DNA of 36,970 bases from JAUJNH01 sp038253125 (GCA_038253125.1 JBBSHM010000016.1:1-36970), one strand, 5' to 3'; counted from the stretch's first letter, positions 8,188 through 16,330 are shown. Notes: generated by a model from the letters alone, not told the origin. Numbers and translations: made by a program.

Positions 8188-9033
8188 GCACAGCAGGAGC
8201 CGGTGACTCCTCTCTCTCGACGTTGCGGGTGTTCGGCAGCCTGGACGCCAGCAGGAAGCCGATGGCGGTGAACAGCACGGTGAACAGCAGCGCCGTGCGG
8301 TCGGCCCGCACGGTGGCGTCGTCGGCCAGCCGCTTGATCTCGACCCGCTCGTTGACCGTCAGCGGCTGGGCGCTGACGAGCGGTGCGCCGAACTCGACGG
8401 CTGAGGCCTGCGCCTTCACCTCGCGGCTCACCTCGGCCCGGTAGGCAGGGTCGATGACGGCGCTGGACCTGACGCCGCCGGAGAGGCCGCCTGCTATCGA
8501 AGCGATCAGCACCGAGCCGATGATGGCGGTGCCGAGCGAGGACCCGATCTGACGGACGGTGTTGTTGACGCCGGACGCCTCGCCGGCCTGGTTGACGGAC
8601 ACGGCCGACATGGTGATGTTGCCAAGCTGGGACATGCTCAGCCCGAGCCCGCTGGCGTAGACGGCCAGCGGGCCGATGAGGTCAGCGGCGGTGGTGCCGG
8701 CGTTCAGCGAGTGGCGGAGGAGGATCAGCCCGACGACACTGATCATCAGGCCGGTCTGGACGATCCGCTTGGGGTTGACGTGGGCGGCCAGGTAGCCGCC
8801 CAACGGTGCGGTCACCAGCAACCCGGCGGAGAGCGGCAGCAGCGCATAGCCGGTGTGCAGCGCGTCGAGCCCCCGAACCGACTGCAGGAAAACCGGGATG
8901 CAGAAGGTCAGGCCGACCTGGCCGAGTGACATCGCCCCCGTCAGCGATGCGCCGGCGGTGAACCCAGCAGGCCTAGCGACGACAGGCCGATTCCGACGTA
9001 GTCGATCGACGGCTTCTCGTCCCGGTCCCGCCC
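8183..9033 (-). pseudogene. MFS drug-efflux transporter remnant (DHA2/EmrB-QacA type)
   Basis: From about 8963 down to 8183 the frame encodes the C-terminal membrane segments of a 14-helix MFS exporter, including GLTFCIPVFLQSVRGLDALH and NNTVRQIGSSLGTAIIGSV. Upstream, in another frame (about 8964-9030), is the piece KPSIDYVGIGLSSLGLL, which belongs to the middle of such transporters. The N-terminal half, with the proton-coupling motifs, is gone, and there is a frame change or small deletion at about 8965. The open frame that continues to 9631 is not transporter sequence. It meets the tetR remnant at 9033. Confidence 0.8.
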
Positions 9034-9477
9034 AGCGGGAGCGGATCACCCGACAGCTGGCCGCCCGGCCGGCAGACGAGCACCCGTTCCTGTCGTTGGC
9101 AACGCTGGTGGGCGACATGGCCGACCACGTTGGCGCCCAAGCGACGACATCGTCCTCCGCCGTCGGATCGCTGCCCAGAACCCGGCCGTCTGGTCCTATG
9201 AGCGCACCATGCTGGAAGCCGACATGGCCGACACCCTCGCCGGCTTCGTCGCCGCCCGCCTGGGCGTCCCGGCTGCCACCGACCCCCGCCCCCGGGTGTG
9301 GGCCGCCCTGGTGATGGCGACATTCCGCATCGCCCTGCACCTGTGCTCGACAACGGCCAGGAGGGGCGGCTGCGCGAAGCCGTGGACCACGCCCTGGCCG
9401 CCGCCGCCGAGGCTGCCCACGTCCTCGAGCGCCCGGCACCCTACGTCGGCCTAGCCGCGACCCGACCGACCGGGTGA
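9033..9477 (+). pseudogene. TetR-family regulator remnant with two frameshifts
   Basis: Three frames join into the C-terminal ligand domain of a TetR regulator. Pieces are ADEHPFLSLATLVGDMADHV, then DDIVLRRRIAAQNPAVWSYE and DTLAGFVAARLG, then DNGQEGRLREAVDHALAAAA. Frame changes lie near 9141 and 9345; each is explained by loss of one base, for example a missing G that would restore a Trp codon before LDNG. The helix-turn-helix N-terminus is absent. With the divergent MFS remnant this is a broken tetR/exporter pair. Confidence 0.75.
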
Positions 9478-9495
9478 CGCTAGCTTTAAGGCCGA

Positions 9496-9948
9496 TCAGC
9501 GGCCCATCTCGGACCAGAGGTGGGCCCGGCACAACCCGTGAGCGACAGCCGTCAGGCTGCAACGGTCGAGCCGGCAAGGTCGCCTTCGCCGAGCCTTGTT
9601 GGTCCAGTAGGAGATGAGCTCCTCTCTCCATGTCTCATATTGGATCTTCTTGTACGAGTCCGGTAGGTGGGCGTCCATGAACGGGACGATCACCTCAACG
9701 AGGTCGCGCATCCGGGTGACGACGAAGGCGATCTCGTCGTCGTAGTGGGCTCGGCGCCGCTCGTAGGTGACCAGCCGGCCGATGCCGAGAGCTTCTTGCA
9801 AGGTTTCGCACACCGATGTGTCTGAAGCACCAAGGCCGACCTGGAAGGTGAATCGGCGATGGGCACCGATCTCCGTCGCGCTGAAGCAGCCCTCGGCGGC
9901 GACGAAGCCCCCGATCCACCAGACCAGCGCGTCAGTAGCCCGTTGCAC
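9496..9948 (-). CDS. LAGLIDADG homing-endonuclease-like protein, distal copy
   Basis: A 150-residue protein with one LAGLIDADG motif, IGGFVAAEG at residues 12-20 (catalytic-type Glu kept), a basic middle part, then VIVPFMDAHLPDSYKKIQYETW at about 87-107, which matches the late part of single-motif LAGLIDADG_1 enzymes. The C-terminus has a possible zinc knuckle, C-x4-C-x9-C-x2-H (Cys125, Cys130, Cys140, His143). The GTG at 9948 is chosen because it lies just before the first helix; it overlaps the end of the upstream sister gene by 17 bases in another frame. The longer open frame to 10227 only shadows that sister. Single-motif enzymes act as dimers. Function as an endonuclease is inferred. Confidence 0.75.
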   Translation of the reverse strand: MQRATDALVWWIGGFVAAEGCFSATEIGAHRRFTFQVGLGASDTSVCETLQEALGIGRLVTYERRRAHYDDEIAFVVTRMRDLVEVIVPFMDAHLPDSYKKIQYETWREELISYWTNKARRRRPCRLDRCSLTAVAHGLCRAHLWSEMGR

Positions 9949-10450
9949 GGTAGTAGTGCATCCGGCACAGCCCGCGCCCACGCACAGGTTGGCCGCAGCC
10001 TGGTTGGGAACATGAAGACGGCCCCCGGCCCCACCGGGTCGGGTGCTCGAGCTCATAGGCAGCAAGCGCAGCCCTCCACTGCTCGAACTGCCTCCGTTTG
10101 GCGCTTTGGAGCAGGTAGTGCTCCATGAAGGGGATCGTCCGTTGGTGATGAGCCAGGTGGCTGCGTACGGCGAATGTGGCTGTCGGCTGATGGTGCTCCT
10201 GGGCGGCGGCCCTCCAGCTGATCCCACCGCCGAGGTGTCGCCTCAGCAGCTCGAGCAGCCTCTGGTCGCGCTGGGCGACCTCGACGCAGAAGACGAACTT
10301 CATCCTCGGGCTGCCGTCAGCGAACGAACCAGGTTGAAGGCACGCGGTGAAGCATCCTTCGCCGGCGATGAAGCCTCCGAGCATCCAGGGCTCGGAGGCC
10401 TCAGGCGGCGATGTGGAGCTAGTGGGAATTGAACCCACGGCCTCGTCCAT
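9932..10450 (-). CDS. LAGLIDADG homing-endonuclease-like protein overlapping a tRNA
   Basis: Has LGGFIAGEG (residues 24-32 from the ATG at 10450), a middle domain, TIPFMEHYLLQSAKRRQFEQ, and the same C-x4-C-x9-C-x2-H tail as its neighbour (Cys147, Cys152, Cys162, His165). The start is unusual. The first helix needs the residues before WMLGGF, but the only in-frame starts upstream are inside the tRNA-Ala gene: GTG at 10438 in the T arm or ATG at 10450 in the anticodon arm. An ATG at 10384 would clip the helix and give 150 residues. The frame stays open through the whole tRNA. Expression from the tRNA transcript is inferred. Confidence 0.72.
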   Translation of the reverse strand: MDEAVGSIPTSSTSPPEASEPWMLGGFIAGEGCFTACLQPGSFADGSPRMKFVFCVEVAQRDQRLLELLRRHLGGGISWRAAAQEHHQPTATFAVRSHLAHHQRTIPFMEHYLLQSAKRRQFEQWRAALAAYELEHPTRWGRGPSSCSQPGCGQPVRGRGLCRMHYYRATGY

Positions 10451-10486
10451 GCCATGGACGCGCTCTGCCAACTGAGCTATAGCCCC
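10414..10486 (-). tRNA. tRNA-Ala(GGC)
   Basis: A complete 73-base cloverleaf on the minus strand. Acceptor GGGGCTA pairs with TAGCTCC (one G-T), D stem is GCTC/GAGC, anticodon stem CGTCC/GGACG with loop ATGGCAT (anticodon GGC), T arm GTGGG-TTCAATT-CCCAC, discriminator A. CCA is not encoded. The anticodon on the plus strand is at 10451-10453. It decodes GCC, a dominant alanine codon in this GC-rich genome. A LAGLIDADG gene begins inside or directly after it. Confidence 0.95.
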
Positions 10487-10601
10487 GTCCTTTGAACTGG
10501 CGACCGTAGCACCCCCAGCCAACGTGCTGGCGAGGCGCTTGCAGACAACGCACATGAGCGAAGGGTATGGACGGCTGTGACGACGAGCAGACTGACGGCT
10601 C

Positions 10602-12275
10602 ATGTCCGCCGCTCCCGGTCCGGTCGCCGCCATCGCTGAACGCTATGTGGAGGAGCTCTGCACGCTGGAGCCGACGACGGCGACGTTCCTCGGTGTATCC
10701 GGCCATGACCACGAGATCGGCGACCTGTCGCCTGCGGGGGTGGCGGCCGGCGAGGCGCTGGTGCGGCGGACGCTGGCCAGCCTGACGGCGGCCCGCCCGG
10801 TCGGGGACCGGGAGCGGACGGCAGCGGCGCTGATGCAGGAACGGCTGGGACTGGAGCTCGAGCGCTACCAGGCCAACGTGGCCTTCGGGAACCTCAACGT
10901 CATCGCCAGCGCACCGCAGGGCGTGCGGGAGGTCTTCGACCTGATGGCCACCGACACCGAGGAGCAGCGCCAGGTGCTGGGGGCTCGGCTGGCGGCGGTG
11001 CCGGCGGCGCTGGCCGGGCTGGCCGAGACCTACCGGGAAGGGCTGCGGCTGGGCGTCGCCCCGGCGCGCCGCCAGGTGACCCAGGTGGCCACCCAGTGCC
11101 GGCGCTGGGCCGGGATGCAGGACCAGGCCGGCTTCTTCTCGACTCTCGCCGCCGGCCTGCCGGACGGCGATCATCTGGCCGGTGCGGCGGCGGCCGCCGA
11201 CGCCGCCTACGCCCTGCTGGCTGAGCACCTGGAGAACGAGCTCGCTCCCCATGCCCGCCCGCAGGACGCCGTCGGCCCCGACCGGTACCCGCTCGAGGCC
11301 CGGGTCTTCACCGGGGCCCAGCTCGACCTCGACGAGACCTACGCCTGGGGCTGGGACGAACTGGCCCGCATCGAGGCGGAAAAGGCGGCGGTGGCCGACG
11401 CCGTGGTCTCCGGCGGCTCGGTGGCCGACGCCGCCGCTGCCCTCAACTCGGATCCCGGCCGCATCCTCCACGGTGCCGACGCCCTGCAGGCGTGGATGCA
11501 GGACCTGTCGGACCGGGCCGTCGCAGAGCTGAACGGCACCCACTTCGACATCCCTGAATCGATTCGGTCCTTGCGCTGCGCCATCTCCCCCCCGGGAGGC
11601 AACGCCATGGCCTACTACACAGGGCCTTCCGAGGACCTGACTCGGCCCGGCACGATGTGGTGGTCGCTCGCCGCCGGCCAGGAGGACTTCTCCACATGGC
11701 TTGAGGTGACCACCGTGTACCACGAGGGGGTGCCCGGCCACCACCTCCAGGTGGCCCAGGCCACCGTAAACGCCGCCAACCTGAACCGCTTCCAGCGCTC
11801 CTGCTGCTTCGTGAGCGGCCACGGCGAGGGGTGGGCGCTGTACGCCGAGAGGCTGATGGATGAGCTCGGCTACCTCGACGACCCGGGCAATCGTCTCGGC
11901 ATGCTCGACGCCCAGTCCCTGCGGGCCACCCGGGTGGTGCTCGACATCGGAGCGCACATGCAGCTGAGCATTCCGAAGAACGCGTTCGGCTGGCGCCAAG
12001 GCGAGCAGTGGACGCCGGAGGCGATGCGCGAGCTGCTCGCCGCCCACACGCTGCTCGAGCCGACCTACGTCGTCGACGAGGTGAACCGCTACCTGGGATG
12101 GCCCGGCCAGGCCATCTCCTACAAGATCGGCGAACGGGTGTGGCTGCAGACGCGTGAGGAGGCCCGGAAACGCCAGGGTGGCGCCTTTGACCTGAAGGCC
12201 TTCCACGCCGCCGCCCTGGACCTCGGACCGCTGGGCCTCGACCAGCTGCGCCAGGAGATGGCACGGCTCGGGTAG
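10602..12275 (+). CDS. DUF885-family metallohydrolase
   Basis: A 557-residue cytoplasmic-looking protein (no signal peptide) of the DUF885 family, related to zinc peptidases. The likely metal site is YHEGVPGHHLQ near residue 373, followed by the conserved GHGEGWALYAERL near 407 with its Glu. The C-terminal part LGWPGQAISYKIGERVWLQ is also typical. Family members are thought to be carboxypeptidase-like, but the substrate is unknown here. The ATG at 10602 fits the first helix and the family length. The pabB-like remnant begins about 60 bases after its stop. Confidence 0.88.
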   Translation: MSAAPGPVAAIAERYVEELCTLEPTTATFLGVSGHDHEIGDLSPAGVAAGEALVRRTLASLTAARPVGDRERTAAALMQERLGLELERYQANVAFGNLNVIASAPQGVREVFDLMATDTEEQRQVLGARLAAVPAALAGLAETYREGLRLGVAPARRQVTQVATQCRRWAGMQDQAGFFSTLAAGLPDGDHLAGAAAAADAAYALLAEHLENELAPHARPQDAVGPDRYPLEARVFTGAQLDLDETYAWGWDELARIEAEKAAVADAVVSGGSVADAAAALNSDPGRILHGADALQAWMQDLSDRAVAELNGTHFDIPESIRSLRCAISPPGGNAMAYYTGPSEDLTRPGTMWWSLAAGQEDFSTWLEVTTVYHEGVPGHHLQVAQATVNAANLNRFQRSCCFVSGHGEGWALYAERLMDELGYLDDPGNRLGMLDAQSLRATRVVLDIGAHMQLSIPKNAFGWRQGEQWTPEAMRELLAAHTLLEPTYVVDEVNRYLGWPGQAISYKIGERVWLQTREEARKRQGGAFDLKAFHAAALDLGPLGLDQLRQEMARLG

Positions 12276-12337
12276 CCCTCAGCGGCGGCCCCGACCCGTG
12301 GGCCGTCGCCGCCCACCTGGCCGACGAGCCGTGGGCT

Positions 12338-13967
12338 GTGGCGTTCATCGGCGACTGGGCCGGCGGTGTCGCCCTGCTGGCCGACCGGCCCGCCGAGGTC
12401 GCCGACCCGGCCGACGACCCGTTCGACCTCCTCGACCAGACGGCCAGCGGCACCTGGGCCGGCTGGCTGGGCTACCGACTGGGCGCTCGCCTCGAGCGGC
12501 TGCCCGGCGACGGAGACCGGCCGGTGCCGCGCCGCTCCTCGGCGCTGGCCCGGTTCGAGTCGGTGTGCCGGGGGCGACGGCCACGGCCGCTGGTGGCTGG
12601 AGTCTGTCGGCCGGCCCGACCCGGCCGAGGTTGCCCGGTGGCAGGCTCGGATCGACCGGCCCCGCCCGCCGCCAGCGTGGTCGGCCGGCCCCCTCACGGC
12701 CCAGCCATGTCGGAGCGGTCACATCGGCGCCGTCGAGGAGGCTGTCTTGCGCGTCGCCGCCGGGCAGCTGTACCAGGCCAACGTCTGTGTGCGGCTCGAA
12801 GCCTGCTTCTGCGGCTCGGCCCTGGGCCTTTGGTGTGAGGCCGGCGCCCGGCTGCGTCCGCCCCGGGCCGCCTTCGTGGCCTCAGGCGATGGCGCCGTCG
12901 CCAGCCTGTCGCCCGAGGTGTTCCTCGCCCGCCACGGGCGGCACGTCCGCAGCGAGCCGATCAAGGGCACCCGCCCCCTTACCGACGCCGGGCGGGCCGA
13001 CCTGGCCGGCGCCACCAAGGACCGGGCCGAGCACATGATGATCGTCGACCTGGTGCGCAACGACCTCGGCCGGGTGTGCACTCCCGGCACGGTCCAAGTC
13101 CCCCGTCAGGCCGAGGTGGAGGCGCTGGCCGGCGTGTGGCACCTGGTCTCCACCGTCGAGGGCACCCTGGGCGAGGCCACGAGCGACGCCGAGCTGGTAC
13201 GGGCGGGCTTCCCGCCCGGCTCGGTCACTGGGGCGCCGAAGGTTGCGGCCGAGACGCTGTGCAACCGCCTCGAGCCGACGGCCCGGGAGGCATACTGCGG
13301 CGCGATGGGATTCGCCTCAGCCGATCATGGGCTGGAGCTGAATGCCGCCCACCGGGCCCGCTTCCGCCGGTCCACCGGGACCGACCTCGCGCCGGCCTTG
13401 GCCGCCGCCCTCGCCTCCCTCGGCGCCGGCACCTGGAAGATCCGGGTGGACGAGGGGGATCCAGGGGTGACCACCACAGCTGGGCCGGTGGCCCGGCCGC
13501 CCGTGCTGGACGGCGGCTGGTCGCAGGCCGACATCGCCCTGGTCACCGTGGCCGATGGTCTGGGCGCCCACAAGTGGGCCGACCGTGCCGCGGTGCTGGC
13601 GCTGGAGCAGGCCGTCGCCCCGCATGTGCCCGTGCTGTGCGACGAGGACGGCTCGGTGCTGGAGGCGACTTGGGCCAACGCCTTCGCCGTCATCGACGGG
13701 CGCCTCTGCACCCCGTCCCTCGACGGACGGATCCTCCCCGGTGTCACCCGTCGCTGCCTGCTCGATGAGGCGGTCGACCTCGGTGTGCCGCTGCGCATCG
13801 GGCGCCTCGGCTCGGACGAGCTGATTGCCGCCGACGGCGTGCTGCTGACCAGCGCCGTCAAAGGCCTGGTGTGGGTGTCAGCCATCGCCGGCGCCCGCCG
13901 GTTCGACAAGCCTCACGAGATCGTGGCGCTGCTCGCCGGTGCCCTCGGCCGGCGCTGGTCGGCCTGA
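12338..13967 (+). pseudogene. pabB-pabC fusion (aminodeoxychorismate synthase/lyase), disrupted
   Basis: It should make p-aminobenzoate for folate. The N-terminus (IGDWAGGVALL, WAGWLGYRLG) is in one frame. From about 12575 the sequence continues in the next frame with GRWWLESVGRPDPAE, then GQLYQANVCVRLE, SEPIKGTRPL, IVDLVRNDLGRVC and GSVTGAPKVAAE. Removing one G from the five-G run at 12570-12574 joins them. A second lesion is in frame: after GLELNAA the PabB end (AGGGIV-DS-P-E-E region) and the first residues of PabC are missing, and sequence jumps to the PabC motif HRARFRRS. The PabC end is otherwise good, with HKWADR (PLP lysine) and LEATWANAFAV. GTG 12338 is the only credible start. Confidence 0.8.
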
Positions 13968-13992
13968 AGGCTCTGGAAGGGGGACCTTCAGG
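13963..13992. terminator. hairpin between convergent pabBC and membrane protein gene
   Basis: CCTGAAGG (13963-13970) pairs with CCTTCAGG (13985-13992) around a 14-base loop, overlapping the pabBC stop and just before the convergent gene's stop. Confidence 0.5.
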
Positions 13993-14001
13993 GCTTGGGC
14001 T

Positions 14002-14178
14002 TCAGCGGGCGGTGCGGCTGCGGAACACGCTGTACCCGCCGGGGCCGACCAGGCAGGCGACGACGAAGAGGACGATGGCGAAGATGATCTGGCCTTGGAA
14101 CAGCTGGACCACGCCGACGATGGCGATGACCGCGGCCACGATCCACAAGATGAAGTTCATGCCCGGCTTGTTCCCCAT
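14002..14178 (-). CDS. small two-helix membrane protein
   Basis: A 58-residue protein with two hydrophobic segments (FILWIVAAVIAIVGVVQLF and IIFAIVLFVVACLV) joined by a QGQ turn, ending GPGGYSVFRSRTAR. The GPGGYS ending is seen in small conserved actinobacterial hydrophobic proteins, but I cannot name the family or a function. The ATG at 14178 is the first start before the first helix; the longer open frame is a shadow of the PAC2 gene. Confidence 0.65.
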   Translation of the reverse strand: MGNKPGMNFILWIVAAVIAIVGVVQLFQGQIIFAIVLFVVACLVGPGGYSVFRSRTAR

Positions 14179-14224
14179 GTCGGGACTTCTAACCGTCGCG
14201 TGCACCGAGTCGACGCGCCGGGCC

Positions 14225-15088
14225 TCACTGGTCGCGCAGGAAGCGCTCCAGCTCGGTGGCCAGCTCGTCGCCGCTCGGCAGGTCGGTCGGCATGGGACCT
14301 GAGATGCGGCCGAGATCCGCGTCCCACTGCTGCTCAAGGGCGTGCAGCATCGCCGAGTGCTCGTCGCTGTTGGAGATGAGCGAGCCGATGCGAGAGTTCG
14401 TGACGCCGGCCGCCGCCTGCAGCTCGCCGGTGTCGATGTCGACGCCGGCCACCAGCCGCAGGCCGTCGAGGATGGCCACCGATGCCGCCGGGTACGGGAG
14501 GTTGGAGATGTAGTGGGGAACCCGGGCCCACAGCCCCGTGGCCGGCCGGCCCTCCGCCCCCATCGCCTGCTCGATCGCCGCGTGGATGCCGCCCGGCACG
14601 TCGATGGTCCCGGGGACGAAGCCGATGCTGTCGGCCAGCTCACGGGAGGTGGCCGTGGCCGCCAGGCGAACCGGCCGGGTGTGGGGGACAGGGGCCGGGA
14701 AGGCGCCGAAGCCGACGGTCATGGTGACCGAAAGGTCGGTGGCCAGGCGCAGGACGTCCTCGGTGAAAGCCCGCCACATCAGGTCGGGCTCGGGCCCGGT
14801 GATCAGCACGATCCCGGCGCCGAGGCGATCCGTGCCGGCCCGCACCTCGATGGTCGGCCAGCTGATGGCGGTGTGGACCCCCTCGGTCAGTTGCACCATC
14901 GGGCGCCGGGCCCGGGCGTCGATGAGGGCGTCGCTGTCGAAGGTGCCGACGACCTCGGTGGTGGTGTCGGCCAGCAGGGCGGCCATGGCCTGAGCGCCCC
15001 CGGCACCGGCGTCGATCCAGCCCTCGAGCCCGAGGACGAGCACCCGGTCCATGCGGGGCGGCTGGGCGATCAGCTCGTACAGGGCCAT
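14225..15088 (-). CDS. PAC2-family protein
   Basis: A 287-residue member of the PAC2 family, which is related to proteasome assembly chaperones; actinobacterial members are common and their exact role is not settled. Typical pieces are VLVLGLEGWIDAG near residue 16, a central GPEPDLMWRAF, GFGAFPAPVPHTRPVRL and GLWARVPHYI. The ATG at 15088 is in the expected place, and the length is normal. It is followed on the same strand by the small membrane protein gene and divergent from the thioredoxin-TPR gene. Confidence 0.88.
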   Translation of the reverse strand: MALYELIAQPPRMDRVLVLGLEGWIDAGAGGAQAMAALLADTTTEVVGTFDSDALIDARARRPMVQLTEGVHTAISWPTIEVRAGTDRLGAGIVLITGPEPDLMWRAFTEDVLRLATDLSVTMTVGFGAFPAPVPHTRPVRLAATATSRELADSIGFVPGTIDVPGGIHAAIEQAMGAEGRPATGLWARVPHYISNLPYPAASVAILDGLRLVAGVDIDTGELQAAAGVTNSRIGSLISNSDEHSAMLHALEQQWDADLGRISGPMPTDLPSGDELATELERFLRDQ

Positions 15089-15246
15089 CTCCGAGACCCT
15101 ACGGCGCGCCGCCGTGGTCTAGCCGAGGGTGGCTCGTGCGGCCTCGGCGAGCAGGCCGACCTGGATGGCGAGGGCGTCGAAGCCGGTCTGGTCGCCGCCT
15201 GCCGAGCCGCCTGCCGATGGCGGTGCGGAACACGGTGGGCCCCGTG

Positions 15247-15252
15247 TAGGTT
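15247..15252 (+). promoter_or_regulatory. -10-like hexamer for leaderless thioredoxin-TPR gene
   Basis: TAGGTT ends 9 bases before the GTG at 15262, and no ribosome binding site lies between them. Confidence 0.4.
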
Positions 15253-15261
15253 TCCCCTTTC

Positions 15262-15957
15262 GTGGCCCTCGACGTGACCGATGCGACGTTTCAGTCCGCT
15301 GTCTACGAACGCTCCTTCCAGGTGCCGGTGGTGGTCGACCTGTGGGCCGAGTGGTGCGGCCCGTGCAAGGCGCTCGGGCCGGTGCTCGAACGGGTGGTGG
15401 CCGAGACAGCCGGTGCCGTCGAGCTGGCCAAGGTCGACGTGGACGCCAGCCCGCAGGTGGCCGCGATGTTCAAGGTCCAGTCGATCCCGGCCGTGTTCGC
15501 CGTGGTCAAGGGCCAGGTCACCGATCAGTTCGTGGGTGCCCTGCCCGAGGCCCAGGTGCGCGAGTTCATCGCCCGTCTCGGCCCGATCCAGTCGCCGGCC
15601 GACGCCCTGGTCGCCGCCGGCGACGAGGCCTCGCTGCGCCAGGCGTTGGAGCTCGAGCCCGGGCATCTCGCCGCCACTCTGGCCCTGGCCGAGGTACTGG
15701 TCGAGCGCGGCGACACCGAGGAAGCCTCGGTGCTGCTCAACAAGGTGCCCGAGACCGCCGAGGTCCGCCACCTGAAGGCCAGGGCCCACAACCCGGACCT
15801 GCCGCCCGACGTGGACGCCCGGCTGGGCGAGCTGCTGGGCCGGGTGAAGGCGGATGAGGGGGCCCGCAAGGACTTCCTCGACCTTCTCGAGGTCCTCGGG
15901 TCCGACGACCCCCGCACCGGCACCTGGCGCAAGCGCCTGACCACGACGCTGTTCTAG
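15262..15957 (+). CDS. thioredoxin-TPR protein (CnoX/YbbN-like)
   Basis: A 231-residue protein: an N-terminal thioredoxin fold with the active site WCGPC at residues 31-35, cis-proline loop SIPAVFAV, then a helical TPR-like half (EASLRQALELEPGHLAATLA, LLGRVKADEGARKDFLDLL). This matches CnoX/YbbN co-chaperones, which protect chaperone clients from oxidation. Here both active-site cysteines are present, so disulfide exchange is possible. No signal peptide, so cytoplasmic. The GTG start is supported by the -10-like hexamer just before it. Confidence 0.9.
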   Translation: MALDVTDATFQSAVYERSFQVPVVVDLWAEWCGPCKALGPVLERVVAETAGAVELAKVDVDASPQVAAMFKVQSIPAVFAVVKGQVTDQFVGALPEAQVREFIARLGPIQSPADALVAAGDEASLRQALELEPGHLAATLALAEVLVERGDTEEASVLLNKVPETAEVRHLKARAHNPDLPPDVDARLGELLGRVKADEGARKDFLDLLEVLGSDDPRTGTWRKRLTTTLF

Positions 15958-15988
15958 CGGCGCTGTCCAGCCCGTTGCCGTTGCCCCG

Positions 15989-16330
15989 GTGTTCCCGAAG
16001 CTGATGCGGTTCGTCCGGCACGAGGGGGCGGTGCTCGTGGTTGGCGGGCCGGTCCCGCCCGGAGCCGACGCCATGACCATCGGCCGGTTCATCCTCGTGC
16101 GCCGGGGCTACGAGCACAGCAGTCACCTCTTGGCCCATGAGCTGGTCCATGTCCGCCAGTACCGCGAGCGGGGCGTGCCGGGCTTCCTGGTGCGCTACCT
16201 CGGCCGCTACCTGTTGCTCCGCCTCGACGGCTGGGGTCATGACGCCGCCTACCGGCGCCTCCCCGAAGAGATCGAGGCCGAGTGGCAAGCTCGCCGCACC
16301 CTCGGCTGGGGATGCCCGCCTGAGCGCTGA
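15989..16330 (+). CDS. short zincin-like metalloprotein (HExxH)
   Basis: A 113-residue protein with HELVHVRQY, an HExxH zinc motif, and a later LPEEIEAEWQA segment that could supply a third acidic ligand. The layout resembles DUF4157-type or other minimal zincins, much shorter than normal peptidases. No signal peptide or membrane anchor. The GTG at 15989 is the likely start, 31 bases after the thioredoxin-TPR stop, so the two may be cotranscribed. Its stop codon lies in a tandem repeat. Activity is inferred from the motif only. Confidence 0.7.
   Translation: MFPKLMRFVRHEGAVLVVGGPVPPGADAMTIGRFILVRRGYEHSSHLLAHELVHVRQYRERGVPGFLVRYLGRYLLLRLDGWGHDAAYRRLPEEIEAEWQARRTLGWGCPPER

Noticed and set aside
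9476..9490. GCTAG near 9481 as a duplicated tRNA-Ala 3' end (attachment site) bounding the LAGLIDADG pair
   Set aside because: Only five bases are shared with the tRNA acceptor end, which is no more than chance.
8964..9631. N-terminal extension of the MFS open frame
   Set aside because: The sequence is the reverse complement of the TetR remnant and gives a basic low-complexity protein, not membrane helices.
10419..12206. Long minus-strand open frame opposite the DUF885 gene
   Set aside because: Its end is the tRNA-Ala read in another frame (YSSVGRARPWHGRGRGFNSH, a known false translation) and the rest mirrors DUF885 codons.
12560..12580. Programmed frameshift in pabBC
   Set aside because: The site is a simple G run without a slippery heptamer or downstream structure that I can see, and the gene carries a second lesion, so decay or sequence error is more likely.
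15119..15230. Minus-strand stretch reading GGDQTGFDALAIQVGLLAEA and ending at 15119
   Set aside because: The codon pattern looks protein-like and could be a gene remnant, but there is no ATG, GTG or TTG start in frame and it runs into the leaderless promoter at 15247.
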